Source: Haberlea rhodopensis
Lineage: Eukaryota; Streptophyta; Magnoliopsida; Lamiales; Gesneriaceae
Direction: 5' to 3'
Length of the DNA stretch: 64,000 bases
Assembly (NCBI GenBank): GCA_907163345.1
Contig: CAJQUN010000417.1
Span: 186,001 to 250,000 of the forward strand
Both the position numbers and the translations under genes were made by a program. Positions 24,952-39,900 of the stretch are shown piece after piece. Under the pieces are notes generated by a model. It had not been told where the DNA came from, ran no database searches, and saw only the letters and a list, made by a program, of their open reading frames with translations. Within the stretch, counting starts at the first letter, position 1. Every line of letters starts with the position of its first letter.

Positions 24952-27900
24952 TCATCTTGCTTTCGTTTCAACTGTTGGTGTGCCACCTAGTGCAGCAGCA
25001 GCAGATTCTACATGCATGAGAAGATACTCGTAAATCTTCTTCCTTATTCTGTCAATAATCTCTGTTGAGACGTGTGGCGTATCCTCATCCTTGCTAGATC
25101 CAATCGCATCCAACCAGTCATTCACACTCTTGAGCTGACTCAACATGCCTGCTATTTGACCATTATCAGATAAAGCTGAGGAATCAACATCAGAATCCAA
25201 GAATCTTTCAACGAAACTTAAGAACCAATCTTGTGACTCCAGCTGCAGTGCTTTAGACAACTCCACAGCCTCATCGAGGCCGTCTCCTTTGACCCACTCT
25301 AATGGAGGTAAAGTATTCTGACCAATAGCAGGTCCATCAGTTGTACGGCGCACAGTTCCTACTGAGGAACTCTTAGAATTTGCAGCAGGGTGGGGTTTTG
25401 TTAAGGTTTTAGATGCAGTGTTCTTAGTAGACTTCTCAAGTACTAAAACTGGTTTATTGCCGGTCGATCCTGGAGAAAGAGTCGAGGCAGCAAATGGGCT
25501 TGGGGTACCGGTTCTATGATAGGCCGTGAAGGGAGACATATTGGTTGCCATTGCAGCATTGACCCAAGTAGCAGCAAGGTTACGTCCCTCTGACGTGAGC
25601 CTGAAAGCTTCTTCCAATGATATTTCTTCGCGGTCATCAGAAGAATCAAGGGAGAGTATTTTTGATAAGGAATTGGCAAGAACAAGAGATTTATTCAAGG
25701 TTGTATGTAGAGATAAGAATTGCTCCACAGCAGGCTGTGGATTATTTTCCTCTGCTGATGAATGCAACTCGGAATATGTGCTGCAAGTAAAAAGTTATAA
25801 AGAAAGAACAAAATAAAACATGGAACATGAAGAAAAAAAAAATTGAAATTTATCTGGTCAGTTGTGATAAAAATTTTAACAAGGAAAATAGGCTAAGTAA
25901 CATATCAAGAACTCCTCTTCCAAAACTATTTGTCACACTTGAAGAAACAGTCAGAGATTAAAGAATTTCTTCATCTCAGGGCATGCTCGGAATGAATGAA
26001 AGGGAAAAGTAATTCACCTTTTGGAGGCCAAGCAAAAAAAAAAAACAACTATTAGGCATATATTGTAAGGCCATCGTACCGTATTATCGGAAATCAGGTT
26101 TAGCTTCTCAACAATTATGTGATTTATTTTATGTTAATCAAATGGTTGAGAATAAACATGAGGAATATTATCTTTGATAACAGCTCGATATCGTAAACAT
26201 TTTGTAATGTGATGTCCGGTATTTGATAATGAGAATTAAATACAATTTATATTAAGTTGTTAGAAATTAAGTAATGAGAATATAAGATAATTAATGAGAG
26301 TGGAAATTGACATTGTACATGTCAAGTGACAGTCGGGTCAGAACATGATGAATGAAAAATATATTTTTGGAATATTCGGATTAACCCAGAAATTTTATTA
26401 AAATGATTTAATAAATATAAAATTTGCATTAAATCGAAAGATTTAATTTTTGTGATTCAAATAAGGACACGAAGTCATGTGTTGACTGTACATGTGATGC
26501 ACATGCACCAGTACACCGGTGACATCCCGATGCTCATAATTGGTCGGGAATTAATATATATCGGTGTAAGACGTAAAACACACACAGATCGCGGACACGC
26601 ACTCAAAGGTGCGAAAACACGCACAACCTCGCGATTCACAGACCACCTTGCACTTATCCGCTCCGTTCGCCGCCGTCCGACCACCTCTAGACGATACCGA
26701 TATACCACCGTGTTCGCAACTCTCAGACGAATCTTTCCATACCAAATAATCGAGTTTTGGTGTTCGAAAAGGTGTTCGATTTCACCCTGGAACGGACGAA
26801 ATCGCACAGTTAGTTTCTGCACTTTTGGTTCGATTTCTTCGAATCTACTACGAATTGGACGACACCAAGGCATAGTATCTCTTCCTTGCACCTAGACGAA
26901 GATTTATATACCGGTCGCCGCCTCTACCGCCGCTGGAGCTCGCCGGAATCGGCTGAAAAGCGTGCGTGAACTGTGTGCGAAATTGGGTAAAATTTGATAT
27001 CCGATTTTTCCGACTTTGCTTCGATAATTACCAGTTAATTTGGACTATAATTGTTGAATAATAATTTGAATTGGTGAAAAATAATTTAGCAAATTAAATT
27101 ATGATGTAATCGCATCAATTTAATTACCCTAAATTGGTTAAGCTGTGACTAAAATTGATAACCCATTTTGAATGATTGGTTTATTGAATTGTGAATTTAT
27201 ATTGATATACAGTGACTACTTCGACCCTACAAGCTCAAGTAACCTTGTAGATCGAGAAAGAAAGGTATGTTGCGATCGGGTAACATACGACAGGTATCTG
27301 TATCATTTGATATATGATTTGTTGACTTCTGTGAATTATGTGAGATTATGTGGCTACGTGATTTTATTGAAATTATGTGGCATTCATAGCATTCATGAAT
27401 TGGCACATCGGTGTATGAAATTAAATGTTTTGTTAACACACATCAGTTTTATACATACATCGATGCATGACATTGCACGTTGAGCTATGATCCTTAAATA
27501 CCCTGTTTATTTCTGGATTCTGGGATAATCATTGGAGATTGGTACCGCGATACTATGACCGGCATTAAATGGCCCGAAAGGTATAGGGAATCGTGGTCTC
27601 CTCTGATTACCATGATTTGTTGAGACGAGGGATTGGTGGCACCTTGCTGATGTCATCCTGTGTATGTCCCTGACTATGTCGAGACTTGGGATGTGATGAC
27701 GCTTTGACGACGCATCACTGATGATCCCTTATGCTTGGCAGGCTCGAGCTATGATGATTTGATAGCGATTTTATTGATTCTGATACACTCAGTGGATGGG
27801 TGATTGACCTGATACCGGCATGACATGACATGGCATGCATTGCATCATATATCACATTTTATAGATACATGTTGTATATTCCATGATCGTTCCATATTGG

Positions 27901-30900
27901 GCTTTTGCTCACCCCCAAGGGGGGCTGTTGTTGTCTTTGTGTGTGGACAATGGCAGGTTATACAGGTGGCTAGGACCTAGAGAGGGCATGTCTGGTGGAA
28001 GCCACACTTGAGAGGTTTATTCTTTTGTTTATCCCAGTATTATATGTATATGTTTACCAGGGGTTTATCCCTGTGGTGTGTGAGGAGTTTATGTATTTTA
28101 GTTTATTTCACCCAATGTGGATATATGTTTAGTAGTTTGACTGGTGTATGTTGGATATGAACCGATGATATATATTTTCAGTATATGTTGATTTGTGTTG
28201 GTGGTATGTTCCTCGTGCGATGAGGTCATGCCGAAATTTTTAGGGCCACATGTTACTAAATGTTAAACAAATCTTCCGCTGTTTACGCTATAATTATCAT
28301 TGTGTGATAATTAATCACATTATTAGGATTGTGCCCTCACATTATGGTATCAGAGCATAACTGGGAATGCTCAATTTTGAGTCTTGTGTACACTTGAATA
28401 GGCACAAATAAATGTGTGCGCTTGTGTTTGAATTATTTGACTTATTTGCTCTTACTTGACTTGGCATGATGTTACATGAGATTGATATGTGAATATGTTG
28501 ATTTCGTGTAGTAATGATATCGCTCACGATATTAATACTATACGATTGTGAATAAACTGTTATATGTGGCAGTATGAGGTAGGGAAAGAGTGTAATCTGA
28601 GACCTACTACCTACTATCAATGAAATGCTGAATGATTTTAACTTTGTTGACTAAATTAATGTATAGTATGGGTATCGTTTATGGTATTCATTCTATATAA
28701 CTTGGATGTAAATGGATGTGGTTAGAGCAATGTAAAATGTCGAACGATAGATTTGCTGTGATGTAATGTCCTTGGATTTGTTTGAGCCACCTACATTTTC
28801 GGCACTGAGAATGCTGGAAAGGTGAGACGTTGCTTTGATAAGATGACAGATGGGTTTAACATTGTTACAAATAGTAAAGTAATGAACATGTCGTATAAAA
28901 CATCGTTATATGTTTTGAATATACGACTATGGGAGATATAGATTTTGAACCTTTGGTAATATTCTTGGGGATTTTATCCTTCGAATAATTTTTCATGTAT
29001 TTTTGTTGTATTTGAAATGAAATTGAATATTTAATTGCAACAAGTTATCTGTTGCAAAATGTGCATTGAGTGTTTTGTCATAAATTGTCTCCTATACCTG
29101 ATAATTTCTAGAGCTGGGTATGCACAAGTTATCAAATGCTTACCTATCAGCTACGGAGATATCATAAGGAGAGCAAAATGGCAAAATTGGTGTTGGTTAT
29201 TTGTTTTATCCACCCACTTTATTTTTTAAGTGAGGGAGGTTATTTTCTCTGATCAAATGATATCTGGTTGAGTACTAATTGTTTTTAAGGAAAGTCTATT
29301 CCTTATCCTTATGAGATGTTATTGTTGTTTGGATAATAATATGATTATCAGGTGAATGATCGAAACTACGGATGATCACTTTCATGATGTAGTTCGATTT
29401 TTTTTCGCTTAATATGTGTGTGGAATTTTATAGCCTGGTTGTCCAAGCTGAAATTCCTTTATGTTTATGCTATTTCATAATTCGATTACTAAAAGGTAAA
29501 TTATGAGTAATTGGTTGTAATACAGATGCAGCACAGATGTGTGACACGTTCTTATTACAGAACGAATGTATATCTGTACCGACGTGATCTGGACTCTGGG
29601 CAAAGAATTAAATCAATGGTAACATAGTTGATTAAATTTTTGTTGACATAGACATGCCCGGATGTGGCATGGACCCAATATTTTAGCAAATTTTATTTAT
29701 TTCATACTCGAAACTGACATGGACCTATGCACGTATGTGTATTGATCTCGTGTTCAAGGAATGCTGATTTTCTTTGCTATGGATTTGGATAGAATTCGCA
29801 TGGACCCGATTATTACCTTGGCATAGACTCCATGCATTTGTGGTAAGGTTTTTGGGAAAGATTCCTGCATATATTTCCAGAGAGATGAATAAGAATATCG
29901 ATTTGGGAATCATGACTATTTCAAAGATTTTTATGTGTATAAAATGATTCGACTTGAATGAGTCGAAATTATTATGATATTTTGTATGACTATGAATTGC
30001 AGTTCTTTACGTATGCTAAATCTGCACTCTGAGTACTATCAGGTGTCAATCCAAAGCCAAGATGTGCCGGTAATTTTCTTATATGCTCGATATATGGTTA
30101 AGTCATACGAGTCTTCTAATTTTCGATATTTTTATGGATTCAATGAGTCAAGTGTTTAAAAAAAAACAAAAAATCCTTGACTTGATTGTGATTGTTTCTA
30201 TTAATGAGCTCTTGGTTTTTCCAAGATGAAAATATGATGTGTTGAATATCTGAAAGTTAATATTTCAGATTCTATTTACGACATGTGTCTAATCAGCTGT
30301 CCAATCTGCAGTTGGATTGCACTGAATGGTAACCTTTTAATCATGCTATAAATGAACTAGTACTTGTAGGATATCTGAAATTAACCATTCAATTTCCTAT
30401 GAAGAAGTGATGAGATATGGCAAACTATCCAAACGAAAATTTTGGATGTATAAAGTGATACTCTTGTGCCACGTCATTGTTCGACATGGTATTCCTGTTG
30501 CTCCAACTAAGGTTAAAGCAGTGTTAAACTGGCGAAGACCTACTAATGTTCTTGAGGTTCGATGTTCATGGGTTAGCAGGATTTTTAAAGTAGTTTTATC
30601 GAAAAGTTTGTTTAAAATTGCTAAACCTATTACTCAGCTGACACAGAAAAATTAAAAACTGTATTTGGTCAGATGAGTATAACACAAGTTTTCTTAACTT
30701 GAAAATGAGACTAACCACTACATATTCATTTATTCTTCCTTACGGCCGGAGGATAATGGTTTGCACATCTGTGTTTTTTTTGAACAAGGTTTGGGTTACG
30801 TCTCGCCAACTTAAATCTTATGAGATTTGATACCCTGTACGTGAGTTAGAATTGGCGGCAATTGTTTTGCTTTAAAGATTTGGACGCCATTGTTTATACG

Positions 30901-33900
30901 GGGAAAATTTCATTATTTCTTTGGACCACAAGAGCTTGAAATATATATTCTCTCAATCTACTATCTATATGACGCAACACACGTGGATAGATCTCCTAAG
31001 TGGTTTATCTTCTGTTGTTCAAATCACCAAGGTACACGTAAATGTTCGTATCTCAGGTTAGATATTTGATTCTTATCAACGAGGTTATTGTATGATTGAT
31101 TTCTTATGTCAAATGTTCAACGACATAGTACTTTGATTATGGAATCCGAAGAATTATTATCTTTGGGATATATATCTGATTTTATCTTTTATTTAAATGA
31201 CACGGTCAATGGATTGTCCATGAGACTCTAAAATTGTCATATACATATTTTTGATATGTATGGTATATGTATAATTAAATGGATCGTTTATACATTCATG
31301 GACCAAGATTGATAAAATCATTTGTCTTGATTATATTTGTTTAGTACCCAGAGTTTATTTTTTCAAAATTTGGCAACATTGTAGAATACAAAACAGATAT
31401 TCTAGATTGCAAGGACTACATATTATTCGTAGTCTGGCAATCACACTAATTATACTATTTAACTTAATGAAGACTGTCGAGAGTATTTTATTTTCTCGAA
31501 TATGTCGTAGTCGAAGTTTGGTTTTATTTTGAAATTCTGGTATTCATTTCAGAATACATTTGAGTTGAGTATATGTTTAACTATATGTTGTATATATATG
31601 TTTCGAATCCTTGAGACTTTTGCAAGATATCTATCTTCGAGGAATCAATGGGTAAACAATATTTGTGGAATACAAGAAGTGAATAATAAGATTCGGTGGA
31701 TGCTCAAATGATTGAAAACTGCCCAGACTCAGTAAGCTAGTTATAAGAATAAGCGTGGACACTTCTGAAATGGCAACAGGGTGATTTACTCCTTTTCAAA
31801 AAATCTCTCATGTTAAAGGTATGTTGAGGGTTGTAAAATTTTATTTTTATTGTTTGTAATGTGTTTCGTACCTCAATATTGAGGAATTAGAAACACGACT
31901 TGATAAGTATTCTTCAATCTGATGATGTCGAATTTAATTATTCAACGTTCTACACTGAATAATTACTTTTGTGTTCTATATTACAAAGATGGTTTCTTAT
32001 AACCATTCTCTTCCATTGTTATAAGATAAATAAACTAGTCATTGATTTTGATTCAGCTTAATGCTAAATGAATTAAGTTTATGAAGTTGATGTTTTTCCG
32101 ATTATAGTCTTGACATGTATTGTAATTGGTGAATGGTTTATGATCTGCACTTGTGATATTTCGAGGACGAAATATTTTAAGTGGGGGAGAAATGTAAGGC
32201 CCTCGTACCGTATTATCGGAAATCAGGTTTAGCTTCTCAACAATTATGTGATTTATTTTATGTTAATCAAATGGTTGAGAATAAACATGAGGAATATTAT
32301 CTTTGATAACAGCTCGATATCGTAAACATTTTGTAATGTGATGTCCGGTATTTGATAATGAGAATTAAATACAATTTATATTAAGTTGTTAGAAATTAAG
32401 TAATGAGAATATAAGATAATTAATGAGAGTGGAAATTGACATTGTACATGTCAAGTGACAGTCGGGTCAGAACATGATGAATGAAAAATATATTTTTGGA
32501 ATATTCGGATTAACCCAGAAATTTTATTAAAATGATTTAATAAATATAAAATTTGCATTAAATCGAAAGATTTAATTTTTGTGATTCAAATAAGGACACG
32601 AAGTCATGTGTTGACTGTACATGTGATGCACATGCACCAGTACACCGGTGACATCCCGATGCTCATAATTGGTCGGGAATTAATATATATCGGTGTAAGA
32701 CGTAAAACACACACAGATCGCGGACACGCACTCAAAGGTGCGAAAACACGCACAACCTCGCGATTCACAGACCACCTTGCACTTATCCGCTCCGTTCGCC
32801 GCCGTCCGACCACCTCTAGACGATACCGATATACCACCGTGTTCGCAACTCTCAGACGAATCTTTCCATACCAAATAATCGAGTTTTGGTGTTCGAAAAG
32901 GTGTTCGATTTCACCCTGGAACGGACGAAATCGCACAGTTAGTTTCTGCACTTTTGGTTCGATTTCTTCGAATCTACTACGAATTGGACGACACCAAGGC
33001 ATAGAATCTCTTCCTTGCACCTAGACGAAGATTTATATACCGGTCGCCGCCTCTACCGCCGCTGGAGCTCGCCGGAATCGGCTGAAAAGCGTGCGTGAAC
33101 TGTGTGCGAAATTGGGTAAAATTTGATATCCGATTTTTCCGACTTTGCTTCGATAATTACCAGTTAATTTGGACTATAATTGTTGAATAATAATTTGAAT
33201 TGGTGAAAAATAATTTAGCAAATTAAATTATGATGTAATCGCATCAATTTAATTACCCTAAATTGGTTAAGCTGTGACTAAAATTGATAACCCATTTTGA
33301 ATGATTGGTTTATTGAATTGTGAATTTATATTGATATACAGTGACTACTTCGACCCTACAAGCTCAAGTAACCTTGTAGATCGAGAAAGAAAGGTATGTT
33401 GCGATCGGGTAACATACGACAGGTATCTGTATCATTTGATATATGATTTGTTGACTTCTGTGAATTATGTGAGATTATGTGGCTACGTGATTTTATTGAA
33501 ATTATGTGGCATTAATAGCATTCATGAATTGGCACATCGGTGTATGAAATTAAATGTTTTGTTAACACACATCAGTTTTATACATACATCGATGCATGAC
33601 ATTGCACGTTGAGCTATGATCCTTAAATACCCTGTTTATTTCTGGATTCTGGGATAATCATTGGAGATTGGTACCGCGATACTATGACCGGCATTAAATG
33701 GCCCGAAAGGTATAGGGAATCGTGGTCTCCTCTGATTACCATGATTTGTTGAGACGAGGGATTGGTGGCACCTTGCTGATGTCATCCTGTGTATGTCCCT
33801 GACTATGTCGAGACTTGGGATGTGATGACGCTTTGACGACGCATCACTGATGATCCCTTATGCTTGGCAGGCTCGAGCTATGATGATTTGATAGCGATTT

Positions 33901-36900
33901 TATTGATTCTGATACACTCAGTGGATGGGTGATTGACCTGATACCGGCATGACATGACATGGCATGCATTGCATCATATATCACATTTTATAGATACATG
34001 TTGTATATTCCATGATCGTTCCATATTGGGCTTTTGCTCACCCCCAAGGGGGGCTGTTGTTGTCTTTGTGTGTGGACAATGGCAGGTTATACAGGTGGCT
34101 AGGACCTAGAGAGGGCATGTCTGGTGGAAGCCACACTTGAGAGGTTTATTCTTTTGTTTATCCCAGTATTATATGTATATGTTTACCAGGGGTTTATCCC
34201 TGTGGTGTGTGAGGAGTTTATGTATTTTAGTTTATTTCACCCAATGTGGATATATGTTTAGTAGTTTGACTGGTGTATGTTGGATATGAACCGATGATAT
34301 ATATTTTCAGTATATGTTGATTTGTGTTGGTGGTATGTTCCTCGTGCGACGAGGTCATGCCGAAATTTTTAGGGCCACATGTTACTAAATGTTAAACAAA
34401 TCTTCCGCTGTTTACGCTATAATTATCATTGTGTGATAATTAATCACATTATTAGGATTGGGCCCTCACATTATGGTATCAGAGCATAACTGGGAATGCT
34501 CAATTTTGAGTCTTGTGTACACTTGAATAGGCACAAATAAATGTGTGCGCTTGTGTTTGAATTATTTGACTTATTTGCTCTTACTTGACTTGGCATGATG
34601 TTACATGAGATTGATATGTGAATATGTTGATTTCGTGTAGTAGTGATATCGCTCACGATATTAATACTATACGATTGTGAATAAACTGTTATATGTGGCA
34701 GTATGAGGTAGGGAAAGAGTGTAATCTGAGACCTACTACCTACTATCAATGAAATGCTGAATGATTTTAACTTTGTTGACTAAATTAATGTATAGTATGG
34801 GTATCGTTTATGGTATTCATTCTATATAACTTGGATGTAAATGGATGTGGTTAGAGCAATGTAATTGCTCCGAAACCTATTGGAAGTAGCAATGTCGAAC
34901 GATAGATTTGCTGTGATGTAATGTCCTTGGATTTGTTTGAGCCACCTACATTTTCGGCACTGAGAATGCTGGAAAGGGTGAGACGTTGCTTTGATAAGAT
35001 GACAGATGGGTTTAACATAGTTACAAATAGTAAAGTAATGAACATGTCGTATAAAACATCGTTATATGTTTTGAATATACGACTATGGGAGATATAGATT
35101 TTGAACCTTTGGTAATATTCTTGGGGATTTTATCCTTCGAATAATTTTTCATGTATTTTTGTTGTATTTGAAATGAAATTGAATATTTAATTGCAACAAG
35201 TTATCTGTTGCAAAATGTGCATTGAGTGTTTTGTCATAAATTGTCTCCTATACCTGATAATTTCTAGAGCTGGGTATGCACAAGTTATCAAATGCTTACC
35301 TATCAGCTACGGAGATATCATAAGGAGAGCAAAATGGCAAAATTGGTGTTGGTTATTTGTTTTATCCACCCACTTTATTTTTTAAGTGAGGGAGGTTATT
35401 TTCTCTGATCAAATGATATCTGGTTGAGTACTAATTGTTTTTAAGGAAATCTATTCCTTATCCTTATGAGATGTTATTGTTGTTTGGATAATAATATGAT
35501 TATCAGGTGAATGATCGAAACTACGGATGATCACTTTCATGATGTAGTTCGATTTTTTTTCGCTTAATATGTGTGTGGAATTTTATAGCCTGGTTGTCCA
35601 AGCTGAAATTCCTTTATGTTTATGCTATTTCATAATTCGATTACTAAAAGGTAAATTATGAGTAATTGGTTGTAATACAGATGCAGCACAGATGTGTGAC
35701 ACGTTCTTATTACAGAACGAATGTATATCTGTACCGACGTGATCTGGACTCTGGGCAAAGAATTAAATCAATGGTAACATAGTTGATTAAATTTTTGTTG
35801 ACATAGACATGCCCGGATGTGGCATGGACCCAATATTTTAGCAAATTTTATTTATTTCATACTCGAAACTGACATGGACCTATGCACGTATGTGTATTGA
35901 TCTCGTGTTCAAGGAATGCTGATTTTCTTTGCTATGGATTTGGATAGAATTCGCATGGACCCGATTATTACCTTGGCATAGACTCCATGCATTTGTGGTA
36001 AGGTTTTTGGGAAAGATTCCTGCATATATTTCCAGAGAGATGAATAAGAATATCGATTTGGGAATCATGACTATTTCAAAGATTTTTATGTGTATAAAAT
36101 GATTCGACTTGAATGAGTCGAAATTATTATGATATTTTGTATGACTATGAATTGCAGTTCTTTACGTATGCTAAATCTGCACTCTGAGTACTATCAGGTG
36201 TCAATCCAAAGCCAAGATGTGCCGGTAATTTTCTTATATGCTCGATATATGGTTAAGTCATACGAGTCTTCTAATTTTCGATATTTTTATGGATTCAATG
36301 AGTCAAGTGTTTAAAAAAAAAAAAAAAAACCTTGACTTGATTGTGATTGTTTCTATGAATGAGCTCTTGGTTTTTCCAAGATGAAAATATGATGTGTTGA
36401 ATATCTGAAAGTTAATATTTCAGATTCTATGTACGACATGTGTCTAATCAGCTGTCCAATCTGCAGTTGGATTGCACTGAATGGTAACCTTTTAATCATG
36501 CTATAAATGAACTAGTACTTGTAGGATATCTGAAATTAACCATTCAATTTCCTATGAAGAAGTGATGAGATATGGCAAACTATCCAAACGAAAATTTTGG
36601 ATGAATAAAGTGATACTCTTGTGCCACGTCATTGTTCGACATGGTATTCCTGTTGCTCCAACTAAGGTTAAAGCAGTGTTAAACTAGCGAAGACCTACTA
36701 ATGTTCTTGAGGTTCGATGTTCATGGGTTAGCAGGATTTTTAAAGTAGTTTTATCGAAAAGTTTGTTTAAAATTGCTAAACCTATTACTCAGCTGACACA
36801 GAAAAATTAAAAACTGTATTTGGTCAGATGAGTATAACACAAGTTTTCTTAACTTGAAAATGAGACTAACCACTACATATTCATTTATTCTTCCTTCCGG

Positions 36901-39900
36901 CCGGAGGATAATGGTTTGCACATCTGTGTTTTTTTTTAAAAAGGTTTGGGTTACGTCTCGCCAACTTAAATCTTATGAGATTTGATACCCTGTACGTGAG
37001 TTAGAATTGGCGGCAATTGTTTTTCTTTAAAGATTTGGACGCCATTGTTATACGGGGAAAATTTCATTATTTCTTTGGACCACAAGAGCTTGAAATATAT
37101 ATTCTCTCAATCTACTATCTCTATGACGCAACACACGTGGATAGATCTCCTAAGTGGTTTATCTTCTGTTGTTCAAATCACCAAGGTACACGTAAATGTT
37201 CGTATCTCAGGTTAGATATTTGATTCTTATCAACGAGGTTATTGTATGATTGATTTCTTATGTCAAATGTTCAACGACATAGTACTTTGATTATGGAATC
37301 CGAAGAATTATTATCTTTGGGATATATATCTGATTTTATCTTTTATTTAAATGACACGGTCAATGGATTGTCCATGAGACTCTAAAATTGTCATATACAT
37401 ATTTTTGATATGTATGGTATATGTATAATTAAATGGATCGTTTATACATTCATGGACCAAGATTGATAAAATCATTTGTCTTGATTATATTTGTTTAGTA
37501 CCCAGAGTTTATTTTCAAACTTTGGCAACATTGTAGAATACAAAACAGATATTCTAGATTGCAAGGACTACATATTATTCGTAGACTGGCAATCACACTA
37601 ATTATACTATTTAACTTAATGAAGACTGTCGAGAGTATTTTATTTTCTCGAATATGTCGTAGTCGAAGTTTGGTTTTATTTTGAAATTCTGGTATTCATT
37701 TCAGAATACATTTGAGTTGAGTATATGTTTAACTATATGTTGTATATATATGTTTCGAATCCTTGAGACTTTTGCAAGATATCTATCTTCGAGGAATCAA
37801 TGGGTAAACAATATTTGTGGAATACAAGAAGTGAATAATAAGATTCGGTGGATGCTCAAATGATGGAAAACTGCCCAGACTCAGTAAGCTAGTTATAAGA
37901 ATAAGCGTGGACACTTCTGAAATGGCAACAGGGTGATTTACTCCTTTTCAAAAAATCTCTCATGTTAAAGGTATGTTGAGGGTTGTAAGATTTTATTTTT
38001 ATTGTTTGAAATGTGTTTCGTACCTCAATATTGAGGAATTAGAAACACGACTTGATAAGTATTCTTCAATCTGATGATGTTGAATTTAATTATTCAACGT
38101 TCTACACTGAATAATTACTTTTGTGTTCTATATTACAAAGATGGTTTCTTATAACCATTCTCTTCCATTGTTATAAGATAAATAAACTAGTCATTGATTT
38201 TGATTCAGCTTAATGCTAAATGAATTGAGTTTATGAAGTTGATGTTTTTCCGATTATAGTCTTGACATGTACTGTAATTGGTGAATGGTTTATGATCTGC
38301 ACTTGTGATATTTCGAGGACGAAATATTTTAAGTGGGGGAGAAATGTAAGGCCCTCGTACCGTATTATCGGAAATCAGGTTTAGCTTCTCAACAATTATG
38401 TGATTTATTTTATGTTAATCAAATGGTTGAGAATAAACATGAGGAATATTATCTTTGATAACAGCTCGATATCGTAAACATTTTGTAATGTGATGTCCGG
38501 TATTTGATGAGAATTAAATACAATTTATATTAAGTTGTTAGAAATTAAGTAATGAGAATATAAGATAATTAATGAGAGTGGAAATTGACATTGTACATGT
38601 CAAGTGACAGTCGGGTCAGAACATGATGAATGAAAAATATATTTTTGGAATATTCGGATTAACCCAGAAATTTTAATATAAAATTTGCATTAAATCGAAA
38701 GATTTAATTTTTGTGATTCAAATACGGACACGAAGTCATGTGTTGACTGTACATGTGATGCACATGCACCAGTACACCGGTGACATCCCGATGCTCATAA
38801 TTGGTCGGGAATTAATATATATCGGTGTAAGACGTAAAACACATAGCAAAATGTGTAAAACACACACAGATCGCGGACACGCACTCAAAGGTGCGAAAAC
38901 ACGCACAACCTCGCGATTCACAGACCACCTTGCACTTATCCGCTCCGTTCGCGGCCGTCCGACCACCTCTAGACGATACCGATATACCACCGTGTTCGCA
39001 ACTCTCAGACGAATCTTTCCATACCAAATAATCGAGTTTTGGTGTTCGAAAAGGTGTTCGATTTCACCCTGGAACGAACGAAATCGCACAGTTAGGGTTT
39101 CTGCACTTTTGGTTCGATTTCTTCGAATCTACTACGAATTGGACGACACCAAGGCATTGTATCTCTTCCTTGCACCTAGACGAAGATTTATATACCGGTC
39201 GCCGCCTCTACCGCCGCCGGAGCTCGCCGGAATCGGCTGAAAAGCGTGCGTGAACTGTGTGCGAAATTGGGTAAAATTTGATATCCGATTTTTCCGACTT
39301 TGCTTCGATAATTACCAGTTAATTTGGACTATAATTGTTGAATAATAATTTGAATTGGTGAAAAATAATTTAGCAAATTAAATTATGATGTAATCGCATC
39401 AATTTAATTACCCTAAATTGGTTAAGCTGTGACTAAAATTGATAACCCATTTTGAATGATTGGTTTATTGAATTGTGAATTTATATTGATATACAGTGAC
39501 TACTTCGACCCTACAAGCTCAAGTAACCTTGTAGATCGAGAAAGAAAGGTATGTTGCGATCGGGTAACATACGACAGGTATCTGTATCATTTGATATATG
39601 ATTTGTTGACTTCTGTGAATTATGTGAGATTATGTGGCTACGTGATTTTATTGAAATTATGTGGCATTCATAGCATTCATGAATTGGCACATCGGTGTAT
39701 GAAATTAAATGTTTTGTTAACACACATCAGTTTTATACATACATCGATGCATGACATTGCACGTTGAGCTATGATCCTTAAATACCCTGTTTATTTCTGG
39801 ATTCTGGGATAATCATTGGAGATTGGTACCGCGATACTATGACCGACATTAAATGGCCCGAAAGGTATAGGGAATCGTGGTCTCCTCTGATTACCATGAT

